Shown here in pieces: positions 1 to 9,084 of a stretch of 10,546 bases of DNA. Each line of letters opens with the position of its first letter. The stretch's first letter is position 1. The stretch is from contig CAXMMX010000013.1 of assembly GCA_964194535.1 (NCBI GenBank), positions 1 to 10,546 on the forward strand, in the 5' to 3' direction. Under the pieces are notes generated by a model. The model was not told the origin of the DNA. It saw only the letters and a list, made by a program, of their open reading frames with translations, and ran no database searches. A program made the position numbers and the translations under genes. Source of the stretch: UBA2767 sp964194535. Its GTDB lineage: Bacteria > Pseudomonadota > Alphaproteobacteria > Rhizobiales > Methyloligellaceae.

Positions 1-453
1 GATCTCGTAGCACTTGCCGCCGCCGGGGGTGGACACCTCCACGGTATCTCCCTTGGACTTGCCGATGAGGGCCCGGGCTATGGGCGACGTGATGGAAATT
101 TTCTTTTCTTTCACGTCCGACTCGATCTCGCCGACGATCTGATACTTGACCTTCTGCTCGGTATCCTCGTCGATCAGCGTGACAGTGGCGCCGAATTTGA
201 TCTGGGTGCCCGACAGCTTCGACACGTCGATCACGTCAGCACGGGTGAGTTGGTCTTCCAGATGGTTGACGCGTGCCTCGGTCAGGCCCTGTTCTTCCTT
301 GGCGGCATGATATTCCGCATTTTCCGAAAGGTCGCCATGGGCGCGCGCTTCGGCGATCGCCGCAATAATGCGCGGACGGTCCACAGTCTTGAGTTGCTTG
401 ACTTCTGCCTCTGCCGCTGCGTAACCTTCGGCAGTCATTGGCACTTTTTCCAT
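1..453 (-). CDS. greA: Transcription elongation factor GreA (3' end cut by window edge)
   Basis: GreA rescues backtracked RNA polymerase by entering the secondary channel and stimulating cleavage of the transcript 3' end. The visible 151 residues show the N-terminal coiled-coil hairpin (about 1-75) with the conserved tip sequence GDLSENAEYHAA. Its acidic residues D41 and E44 correspond to the pair that supports Mg2+ in family members. The C-terminal FKBP-like domain follows and ends in PGGGKCYEI. Family members are about 157-158 residues, so only some 6-7 residues and the stop are missing. I chose the ATG at 453 (protein starts MEKVPMT): it matches the usual alphaproteobacterial start and has GGAA six bases upstream. 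The in-frame ATG at 465 (METT) has no Shine-Dalgarno sequence. greA lies downstream of carB on the same strand with about 120 bases between, enough for its own promoter. Confidence 0.95.
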   Translation of the reverse strand, partial: MEKVPMTAEGYAAAEAEVKQLKTVDRPRIIAAIAEARAHGDLSENAEYHAAKEEQGLTEARVNHLEDQLTRADVIDVSKLSGTQIKFGATVTLIDEDTEQKVKYQIVGEIESDVKEKKISITSPIARALIGKSKGDTVEVSTPGGGKCYEI

Positions 454-473
454 CGTCGTTTCCATATTTTATG

Positions 474-494
474 CCGGGTTCCGGAGCCCCCCGG
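474..494 (-). promoter_or_regulatory. GC-rich hairpin in the greA 5' leader
   Basis: CCGGG at 474-478 and CCCGG at 490-494 can pair around an 11-base loop that contains the palindrome TCCGGA. On the greA transcript the hairpin would end about 20 bases before the chosen start codon. It could influence translation or be a weak attenuator. No run of T follows on the minus strand, so it is not a classical terminator of carB. Confidence 0.25.
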
Positions 495-519
495 ATCGGC
501 ATTTAGTTCTGGTCCGGCA

Positions 520-547
520 AGTATGCGGGCCGCAAACTTTTTCGCAA
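520..547 (-). promoter_or_regulatory. Candidate greA promoter
   Basis: On the minus strand TTGCGA (547-542) and CATACT (525-520) are spaced by 16 bases, a moderate match to a sigma-70-type -35/-10 pair. The pair sits about 65 bases upstream of the chosen greA start, in the gap after carB. It rests on pattern matching only. An inverted repeat GGCCGC/GCGGCC (528-533 and 549-554) overlaps it, and that overlap could be chance in GC-rich DNA. Confidence 0.25.
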
Positions 548-575
548 GGCGGCCAATCATACCACCCGGTTTCAG

Positions 576-3830
<3,255 letters not shown>

Positions 3831-3859
3831 GGGCGCGGGTGCTTGCGTGTTTCGCTCGC

Positions 3860-3893
3860 GCTTATATAGCAACGCAGCTTAAGAGCAACAGCT
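3860..3893 (-). promoter_or_regulatory. Candidate carB promoter
   Basis: On the minus strand a TTGCTC element is followed after 16 bases by TATAAG (within the stretch TATATAAGC near 3867-3860), about 30-40 bases upstream of the carB ATG. The -10 match is good and the -35 match is weak. A separate carB promoter makes sense because carA is 1.8 kb away across decayed DNA. It overlaps the left end of the acyltransferase remnant. Confidence 0.3.
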
Positions 3894-4097
3894 CACGTTG
3901 CGGAATATGTGTGGGAAACCACGCGCAGGGCGGGGCGCCCGGACGAATGGACCAGCGGCGATATCTTCTGGTTGATCGAAGCGATCGGCGCGCCAGAGGC
4001 GGTCAGGGAAATGGTGGAGCGCATGGGCGAGGCGGTGTTCGAGGGCAAACCCTTCAAACTTCGGGTCCGCGGAGAGGACGGCAAGGTGTCTGTTTAG
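3870..4097 (+). pseudogene. C-terminal remnant of an HlyC-type toxin-activating lysine acyltransferase
   Basis: HlyC-family enzymes move a fatty acyl group from acyl carrier protein to internal lysines of RTX toxins. They are roughly 150-170 residues long. Here the reading frame is open only from 3870 to the TAG at 4095-4097, about 75 codons, with a possible GTG start at 3909. The sequence RPDEWTSGDIFWLIEAIG followed by VFEGKPFKLRV resembles the family's C-terminal part, where E/DW-SGD-WL and a later F-G--K-R are typical. The N-terminal half with the catalytic histidine is absent: a TAG stands at 3867-3869 and carB begins at once on the other strand. I therefore call it a truncated gene. It could instead be a short expressed protein of unknown role. 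The family call rests on remembered motif patterns, not a search. No RTX toxin gene is in the window. Confidence 0.55.
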
Positions 4098-4454
4098 ACG
4101 ATTGAATCGAAGGCAAACGGCGCTTCGAAAGCCGCGTCCTGACGGCGCGGCGGTGCTCAGTCAGCGCGGGTGGCAGAGCGCCATGTCCCACACCAAAAAC
4201 TCAAGTCTGATCAGCGTCCAAGTATATTCTGTTCGCGTGAACAGTCAGTGTAAATAATAAATAAAATACAAAAAACTTTGTATGCCACATACCACTTTAC
4301 CTTTATTTGACAATTGTCACAAAATAACCGAAGTATCGACACAAATATAAGTAATAAACGCAAGTGAGCAGGGGCCGTTCGAAAGAGACTGACGGCTCAA
4401 GGATAACAGCCTTGGTGAGGGTCACGTCGGGATGTGAGATGGAGATGCGGTTAA
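4098..4454. other. Non-coding spacer with an AT-rich block
   Basis: I see no convincing gene here. One frame stays open from about 4099 to 4252, but it has no recognisable product and no good start. GC content drops sharply at about 4245-4365 (about 28 G or C in 110 bases at 4251-4360, hand count). This block holds a small hairpin (ATACAAA at 4266-4272, TTTGTAT at 4277-4283) and a 12-base perfect palindrome at 4308-4319. It may contain the former promoter of the decayed gene starting at 4455. Confidence 0.6.
4307..4336 (+). promoter_or_regulatory. Palindrome TGACAATTGTCA with possible -35 element
   Basis: TGACAATTGTCA at 4308-4319 is a perfect 12-base palindrome, the sort of site a dimeric regulator binds. 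It overlaps TTGACA (4307-4312), a perfect -35 hexamer. The best -10 candidate, AAGTAT at 4331-4336 (18-base spacing), is poor. If real, it would serve the decayed plus-strand gene that starts at 4455. Confidence 0.3.
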
Positions 4455-5322
4455 GTGGATAAGGCATCAAACGAGCAGAAGGGCGCGGGCGGGTCGTCCA
4501 AAAGAGGGCCACGCTGGATATGGCGGGTACTTGGCGTTGCTGTTTTTCTGCCAATTATGTTTTTTGTTGTTTGGTCTGGACTGGCGCTTCAGATTTGGCG
4601 CGTATTTTTCCATACGTCTACTATTCAGAATCCTTTGCCGATATCACGGTTGAAGGCCAGCGCTATCAGCTGACCAGCTTGGCGAAATGTGAACAGCGCT
4701 ACACCGCAACAGTTGGCGGGCTGGTTCATGGCGGGGCCTACCACACCGTTCGAGGCGGCCTGCTGGTCAAACGGCTTCCTTCTGGTGCGGGGATTATAAT
4801 CAAGGGGCCATATCTGTGCTCGAAATGGGACAAGTGAGTACTTGACCGTCAGGCGGGCGAGAAGGTGCTGGATCTGGCCAAATTCTTTCCCAAGCGAAGT
4901 GGCAGAGGGCAGCCCCTTTTTATGCAGCTCGACAATGCGGAACAACCATCCCGCATCACCGGCTATTGGAAAACATACTTCGACCAACCAACGACGCAAA
5001 TCCAGATTCACCGCATCGGGTACCGCGAAACAAACAAGAGAAACCTTTCAGAGCCCTCCGATGAAATTCCTTGGCTAAAAGACCGGCCTTCACAATTGTT
5101 TGGCAAATGCAGTTCGAAAAAACGTTTTGAGTGGGTTGGGTTTTATCTTGATGTTGCAAAAGAAGAAATTTGGTCGAAGTGTAAAATTTTGAACATCTTT
5201 ATAATGAAAAAAGATTAAAATATATTATCTATAGCAGTGATACTAAAAAATTATGGGCAAAGATGCCAATGTACAGCATTCAAATTGACTATAAAAAAAT
5301 GGCTATCAAATTATATGATTAA
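4455..5322 (+). pseudogene. Decayed gene for a membrane-anchored protein of unknown family
   Basis: Family not recognised. From a GTG at 4455 (GGAG at 4441-4444, preceded by an in-frame stop) the first frame gives a basic N-terminus and one membrane helix (about residues 21-45, RVLGVAVFLPIMFFVVW). Near the T run at 4605-4609 the sense reading moves by one base into a frame with PYVYYSESFADITVEGQRYQ and LLVKRLPSGAGIIIKGPYLC. One extra T would join them. That frame meets a TGA at 4835-4837 but continues downstream as VLDRQAGEKVLDLAKFF to a stop at 5218. A further one-base slip at the A run near 5183-5186 joins NFEHLYNEKRLKYIIYSS and ends with TAA at 5320-5322. Restored, it would be a single-pass protein of about 290 residues with most of its length outside the membrane. 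GC falls toward the 3' end. Two frameshifts and a nonsense codon suggest a dead gene; sequencing errors in homopolymers could explain the frameshifts but not the TGA. Confidence 0.6.
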
Positions 5323-5513
5323 AATAATTTAGATATTGGAAAAATTAAGTATTATATGAAGGAAAAATACTTAACTAAAACTATTTATTAGCTTGTCTTT
5401 TTTTATAAGTGGAGAAGATAAATTAAAAAACTAAATAACCTTGATTTATCATCAATAAAATAAAATAATATTCTATCTTCATAGATGATATTTCAGTATT
5501 AGTTCGTTATGCA

Positions 5514-5532
5514 GGTGACAATTACGGTGACA
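5514..5532. repeat. Short tandem direct repeat GGTGACA, period 12
   Basis: GGTGACA occurs at 5514-5520 and again at 5526-5532, separated by ATTAC. The copies lie at the edge where AT-rich DNA gives way to normal DNA. Two TGACA half-sites one helical turn apart could be a regulator site. The first copy also reads TGACAATT, the left eight bases of the palindrome at 4308-4319. Confidence 0.35.
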
Positions 5533-5573
5533 GTTTACTAAATTCCCCTCTTGCCGGAACGATAACCCCTTTG

Positions 5574-5602
5574 GCCCCATCGCCTTGAAGCAGGGGCTTT
5601 TT
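5574..5602 (+). terminator. Hairpin with T run at the 3' side of carA
   Basis: GCCCC (5574-5578) pairs with GGGGC (5593-5597) around a 14-base loop, followed by TTTTT (5598-5602). This has the form of a rho-independent terminator for plus-strand transcription, such as from the decayed gene to its left. It starts within 30 bases of the carA stop, so the same hairpin may protect the carA transcript end, although no T run follows it on the minus strand. The stem is short and the loop large, so the call is tentative. Confidence 0.35.
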
Positions 5603-5624
5603 ACAGCCGCTGTGTTCTTCCGCG

Positions 5625-6812
5625 CTACCCCTTCGCCTCGCGAATGAAATCCATGAAACGCGCGAACAGGTAATGACTGTCCTGGGGGCCGGGCGAGGCC
5701 TCGGGGTGATACTGCACCGAGAACACCGGCTTGCCCGTGAGACGCAGGCCGCAGTTCGACCCATCGAACAGGGAGATGTGAGTTTCCTCGATCCCCTTTG
5801 GCAGCGTGTCGCGGTCCACGGTAAAGCCGTGGTTCATGGAGGTGATTTCCACCTTGGAAGTGGTGTGGTCCTTCACCGGGTGGTTGGCGCCGTGATGACC
5901 CTGATGCATTTTGCTCGTCTTTGCGCCGAGCGCCAGCGCCAGCATCTGGTGCCCCAGGCAAATGCCGAATACGGGCAGGCCGCTCGCCACCAGTTTCTTT
6001 ATTTCAGGCACTGCATATTTGCCGGTCGCCGCCGGGTCTCCAGGGCCATTTGAGAGAAAAATGCCATCGGGTTTGCGGGCAAGAATATCTTCCGCGCTGG
6101 TCTGCGCCGGGACCACGGTGACCTTGCACCCGGCGCTCGCCAAACAGCGCAGGATATTGCGCTTGAGGCCATAGTCGATGGCGACCACGTGAAATTCTGC
6201 GCTTTCCTGCCGTCCGAAGCCTTCGCCCAATGTCCAGAGCGTTTCATCCCAGTCATAGCTCTGCCCGCAGGTGACCTCGATTGCGAGATCCTGGCCCTCG
6301 ATGCCGGGCCATTCGGCGGCCTGGCTTTTGAGCGCGTCCATATCGAACGCGCCTTTCTCGTCGTGGGCGATAACGGCGTTGGGCATGCCGTTCTCGCGTA
6401 TCCATGAGGTGAGTGCGCGCGTATCGACACCGCATATGCCGATGATGCTGCGGCTTTTAAGCCACTCGTCGAGATGCTGCATGGCGCGGTAGTTGGAAGG
6501 GGCGGTAACCGGGGCGCGCAGGATACAGCCGCGCACGCCTGAGGAGGCGGCGAGGTTGGAAGTTTCGATGTCGTCCGCGTTGGCGCCGACATTACCAATA
6601 TGCGGGAAGGTGAAAGTGATGATTTGCCCCGCATAAGACGGGTCGGTCAGGATTTCCTGATAGCCGGTCATGGCGGTGTTGAAACAAACTTCACCGGCGG
6701 CGTGACCGTTCGCCCCGACGCCAATCCCTTCGATGAGCGTGCCATCGGCCAGCACCAGGACCGCGGTTCCGCTATGGCCGGGCCAGGGCCTGGTTTCACC
6801 TGCTTTTTGCAT
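5625..6812 (-). CDS. carA: Carbamoyl-phosphate synthase small (glutaminase) subunit
   Basis: CarA hydrolyses glutamine and passes ammonia through a tunnel to CarB. The 395 residues (E. coli 382) show the N-terminal CPSase domain (about 18-150) with EVCFNTAMTGYQEILTDPSY and the block FTFPHIGNVG. The C-terminal class I glutamine amidotransferase domain (about 208-390) has SNGPGDP (254-260), the nucleophile Cys285 in VFGICLGHQM, and His369 and Glu371 in YHPEASPGP, so the catalytic triad is complete. The start is uncertain. ATG 6812 (MQKAGETRPW) gives the family length, but ATG 6833 (MREAGIQ) is close by and also plausible; the frame is open to 6923. Shine-Dalgarno matches are weak for both. It is divergent from the GatB/YqeY gene and followed, after 1.8 kb of decayed DNA, by carB on the same strand. 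Confidence 0.96.
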   Translation of the reverse strand: MQKAGETRPWPGHSGTAVLVLADGTLIEGIGVGANGHAAGEVCFNTAMTGYQEILTDPSYAGQIITFTFPHIGNVGANADDIETSNLAASSGVRGCILRAPVTAPSNYRAMQHLDEWLKSRSIIGICGVDTRALTSWIRENGMPNAVIAHDEKGAFDMDALKSQAAEWPGIEGQDLAIEVTCGQSYDWDETLWTLGEGFGRQESAEFHVVAIDYGLKRNILRCLASAGCKVTVVPAQTSAEDILARKPDGIFLSNGPGDPAATGKYAVPEIKKLVASGLPVFGICLGHQMLALALGAKTSKMHQGHHGANHPVKDHTTSKVEITSMNHGFTVDRDTLPKGIEETHISLFDGSNCGLRLTGKPVFSVQYHPEASPGPQDSHYLFARFMDFIREAKG

Positions 6813-6996
6813 CTGAATGCCTGCTTCACGCATCGCAAATTTGCCTTGAAATGCCCCCGCAGGGCTGCCGCTTCGCCCGTGCCAGCCGAATTGTTGCTTC
6901 ACAGGATCGCATGCGCTTCGCACCAGTGCCGCCCGGACAGTGGCTAAATTGGCCGGACACTACGGGATGGATACGGTGGGGTCAACTGCTTCATAA

Positions 6997-7017
6997 GATT
7001 TATTCATCAAATAAATC
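6997..7017. promoter_or_regulatory. Inverted repeat in the carA/yqeY divergent promoter region
   Basis: GATTTATT (6997-7004) and AATAAATC (7010-7017) form a perfect 8-base inverted repeat around CATCA. It lies between the divergent carA and GatB/YqeY genes in an AT-rich patch. On the minus strand a weak TTGATT / N18 / TATGAA pair overlaps it and could be the carA promoter, so a dimeric regulator bound here could affect carA. Confidence 0.4.
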
Positions 7018-7041
7018 AATATGTTAGCTTTAAAAAACGTG

Positions 7042-7071
7042 TTGCCTTTCGCGCCAGCCTTGCATTACCCT
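7042..7071 (+). promoter_or_regulatory. Candidate promoter for the GatB/YqeY gene
   Basis: TTGCCT (7042-7047) and TACCCT (7066-7071) are spaced by 18 bases, a moderate sigma-70-type pair of the GC-tolerant kind seen in alphaproteobacteria. It lies about 33 bases before the ATG at 7105. Pattern match only. Confidence 0.3.
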
Positions 7072-7104
7072 AGAGCGCGATTGCAAGTGCAAAAAGAAGA
7101 ACCC

Positions 7105-7566
7105 ATGCGTGAAGAGATCAACGGTGCCTTGAAGGCAGCTATCAAGCTGCAGGACAAACGTCGTATGTCCACATTGCGGCTCATCAATGCGGCCATCAAG
7201 GACCGCGACATTGCCGCGCGCTCCAGCGACAAGAAATCCGTGTCCGATACCGAGGTCATGGAAATCCTGGCCAAGATGGTCAAGCAGCGCCACGAGTCCA
7301 TCAAGACCTATACCGAGGGCGGGCGCCCGGAACTTGCCCAGCAGGAGCAGGAAGAGATCGACATCATTCAGACCTTCCTGCCCAAACAGCTCTCGGAAGA
7401 AGAAATCCGCGTGGCGGTGCTCGCCCTGATGGATGAAATCGGCTGTGCGGGCCTGAAGGATATGGGCAAGACCATGGGTGCGCTCAAGGAGCGCTATACA
7501 GGCCAGATGGATTTCTCGAAAGCCAGCCGGATCGTTAAGGAACAGATTGCGGAACGCTGCGCGTAG
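7105..7566 (+). CDS. GatB/YqeY domain protein
   Basis: A cytoplasmic protein of 153 residues, the full usual length of the YqeY family. The family shares its helical domain with the C-terminus of GatB, the tRNA-dependent amidotransferase subunit, but the role of the free-standing protein is not settled. Visible family features are the start MREEINGALKAAIK, KRRMSTLRLINAAIKD (18-33), MVKQRHESI (58-66), FLPKQLSEEE (91-100) and the C-terminal GKTMGALKERYTGQMDFSKA (121-140). I chose ATG 7105: an AGAAGA element lies 5-10 bases upstream, and the longer frame from 7021 adds unconserved residues. Divergence from carA is a common alphaproteobacterial arrangement. The downstream neighbour is convergent, so it is probably transcribed alone. 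Confidence 0.93.
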   Translation: MREEINGALKAAIKLQDKRRMSTLRLINAAIKDRDIAARSSDKKSVSDTEVMEILAKMVKQRHESIKTYTEGGRPELAQQEQEEIDIIQTFLPKQLSEEEIRVAVLALMDEIGCAGLKDMGKTMGALKERYTGQMDFSKASRIVKEQIAERCA

Positions 7567-7575
7567 GCTTTTCGC

Positions 7576-7602
7576 GGCTGCTTTATCATTTCTGGGGCAG
7601 CC
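7576..7602. terminator. Possible shared hairpin between convergent genes
   Basis: GGCTGC (7576-7581) pairs with GCAGCC (7597-7602) around a 15-base loop, exactly in the gap of about 40 bases between the convergent GatB/YqeY and nitroreductase stop codons. No T run follows on either strand, so it is a weak bidirectional terminator candidate. Confidence 0.25.
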
Positions 7603-7605
7603 ATC

Positions 7606-8283
7606 TCAAAATCCATCGAACGCAGCAAAACCTGAAACCGGTTCGCGCCCGGTGCGCAGCGTGTTTCCCGGGGCGTCTTCGTTCTCATAGCCCAGCGCCA
7701 TGCCGCAGACCATCTCTTCAGTGTCGGGGATGGCGAGCACGTCTATGACCACGCGGTGATACTGGACCCAGGCGGCTTGCGGGCAGGTGTGCAGGCCCGC
7801 CCCCCGCGCCGCTATCATGATGTTCTCCAGGAACATGCCGTAGTCGAGCCAGCTGCCCTGCTCCATCACCTTGTCGATGGTGAAAATGAGCCCGACCGGC
7901 GCGTCGAAGAAGAGATAGTTGCGCCCGTGCTGCTTGTGGGTTTTTTCCCACTCACCCTTCTTGATGCCAAGCAGGCCGTAGAGGTCCCAGCCGACCTTGC
8001 GGCGGCGTGAGATGTAGGGTTCGGGGATTTCAGCCGGATAATATTTATACGAATAGGCGTGCTGGTCCGCTTGCGTATCGTGAGCGTGCAGCACGGCCTG
8101 ACACAGCTTGTCCTTGGCATCGCCGGCCAGCACCCGCACCTTCCAGGGCTGCGTGTTGGTGCCGCTCGGCGCCCGGCTTGCCACCTCCAGCAGATGCTCC
8201 ACCGTTTCTCGCGGGACGGGTTTGGGCAAAAAGGCGCGCACCGAGCGCCGGCTCAATATTGCTTCGTCAACTTTATTCGCCAT
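7606..8283 (-). CDS. FMN-dependent nitroreductase family protein
   Basis: Members are NAD(P)H:FMN oxidoreductases that reduce nitroaromatics, quinones or similar acceptors, usually as cytoplasmic homodimers. The 225 residues carry the FMN-phosphate-binding arginines in SRRSVR (11-16), the loop RAPSGTNTQPWKV (37-49) and the late motif GAGLHTCPQAAW. The insert around ISRRRKVGWDLYGLLGI resembles the subgroup that includes nitrobenzoate reductases such as PnbA; this is recall, and the substrate cannot be told from sequence. The ATG at 8283 has GGAG nine bases upstream. It is convergent with the GatB/YqeY gene and divergent from the TerB-like gene, so it is probably monocistronic. No regulator gene lies next to it. 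Confidence 0.9.
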   Translation of the reverse strand: MANKVDEAILSRRSVRAFLPKPVPRETVEHLLEVASRAPSGTNTQPWKVRVLAGDAKDKLCQAVLHAHDTQADQHAYSYKYYPAEIPEPYISRRRKVGWDLYGLLGIKKGEWEKTHKQHGRNYLFFDAPVGLIFTIDKVMEQGSWLDYGMFLENIMIAARGAGLHTCPQAAWVQYHRVVIDVLAIPDTEEMVCGMALGYENEDAPGNTLRTGREPVSGFAAFDGF

Positions 8284-8411
8284 GTGATCTGGCTCCCCCG
8301 GATATTCTTTTGCGCGGGAGTTTAGCGCGCGAAAGGAATGGCTGCCAGATGGAGGGTTAGCTCACCGGATGATCAAGGAAAACTACGCAATACGGACCAA
8401 AACCGAAAAAG

Positions 8412-8427
8412 TGTGATGTGCGTCACT
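8412..8427. promoter_or_regulatory. CRP/FNR-type binding site candidate
   Basis: TGTGATGTGCGTCACT matches the CRP consensus TGTGA-N6-TCACA at nine of ten core positions. It lies in the 257-base gap between the divergent nitroreductase and TerB-like genes, about 120 bases before the TerB-like start and about 135 bases before the nitroreductase start. Either gene could be the target. Confidence 0.4.
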
Positions 8428-8540
8428 TCGGATCAGAACATAAATGCTCATTTGCAAATACAAGCCCATTGAACCTTTTGGACCGCCAGAGCGACCAACA
8501 ATAAACAGCCCCGGAACTTCGAGCGGCATGGAGCGTTGAG

Positions 8541-8939
8541 ATGATCCAGACACAGAATGCAAATCAGGCTTTTATTCTGCAGGCGATGTTGTCCATTGCT
8601 GCTGCCGATGGGAACTTGCATGACGATGAGTTGACGACGATCCGCACCATCTATGAGCAGGTCTCCGGCGAGGCGCTCAGCGCGGACGATATCAACACAG
8701 CCTCGTGCCTCAACCGGTCCACCGGGCTCAGCTGTGCCGACCGGTTGGCGATCACGCGTGACCAGCTGACACGGGAGTTAAAAGAGATGATCCTGCGCAG
8801 CGCCTATATGGTTCTGCTAGCCGATGGACGGGTGAGCGCCCGCGAACGCAAGACGCTGATGGATTTCGTCAATGCCCTGAAAATATCGGAGGTCCACCGG
8901 AGCATCATTTTCGAGGATGTGGAGCGCACTTTGCATTAA
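8541..8939 (+). CDS. Small TerB-like (tellurite-resistance/DjlA N-terminal type) protein
   Basis: A soluble, all-helical protein of 132 residues, close to one TerB-like domain in length. It shows the paired acidic motifs of this fold: AAADGNLHDDE (20-30) and LLADGRVSARERKTL (92-106), each an ADG turn followed by an acidic or charged helix. Family members include TerB of tellurite-resistance operons and the N-terminal domain of DjlA. The aspartates probably bind a metal ion. No ter operon genes are nearby, so a role in tellurite resistance should not be assumed. It has no signal peptide or membrane segment. The ATG at 8541 is preceded by GGAG (8530-8533) with a seven-base gap. It stands alone, divergent from the nitroreductase and convergent with the methyltransferase gene. 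Confidence 0.75.
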   Translation: MIQTQNANQAFILQAMLSIAAADGNLHDDELTTIRTIYEQVSGEALSADDINTASCLNRSTGLSCADRLAITRDQLTRELKEMILRSAYMVLLADGRVSARERKTLMDFVNALKISEVHRSIIFEDVERTLH

Positions 8940-9084
8940 GTAGAGGTATGATGATGGCCGGTCGGGGTGAGGTACACCCGGCGGCAAAGTCCAAGCGCGA
9001 ACAATGACAGTTTTCGTCTCCCGATGGATAATAAAAATTGCCATCGAACGCCCTGGCTCTCAAGCGCGATGCAGGTATTAGCAG

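Larger units (their letters stand above)
5323..5624. other. Extremely AT-rich spacer downstream of carA
   Basis: By hand count 5281-5460 contains about 33 G or C in 180 bases (18%), in a window otherwise near 60% GC. The reading frame of the decayed gene continues past its TAA as NNLDIGKIKYYMKEKYLTKT before a TAG at about 5390, so more degraded coding sequence may be present. Beyond that, stops are frequent and I see no gene. The right part (from about 5511) returns to normal composition. It carries a direct repeat GGTGACA (5514-5520 and 5526-5532) and a hairpin next to the carA stop. Confidence 0.6.

Noticed and set aside
4099..4252. Open plus-strand frame of about 50 codons after the acyltransferase remnant
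   Set aside because: It has no plausible start or ribosome site and an unconvincing composition. Frames of this length are common in GC-rich DNA.
4595..4620. Programmed ribosomal frameshift at the T run
   Set aside because: There is no clear slippery heptamer with a downstream structure, and a second slip plus a nonsense codon downstream make decay the simpler reading.
4835..4837. TGA as a selenocysteine codon
   Set aside because: No selenoprotein family resemblance or convincing adjacent stem-loop was seen, and the same gene carries two apparent frameshifts.
4625..5011. A 128-codon open frame on the minus strand opposite the decayed gene
   Set aside because: It has no recognisable motif or good ribosome site. 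The plus-strand frames over the same DNA read as a coherent protein-like sequence across several pieces, so I treat the minus frame as a shadow.
4240..5510. Insertion sequence or integrated element
   Set aside because: No transposase, integrase, terminal inverted repeats or tRNA gene could be seen; only composition and an 8-base repeat hint at acquisition.
6934..6960. Direct repeat CCGGACA upstream of carA
   Set aside because: Two short GC-rich copies about 19 bases apart inside the possible N-terminal extension of carA; this is within chance expectation.
8958..8975. Hairpin GGGTG-AGGTA-CACCC after the TerB-like gene as a terminator
   Set aside because: It has a five-base stem and no T run; too weak to list as a terminator.
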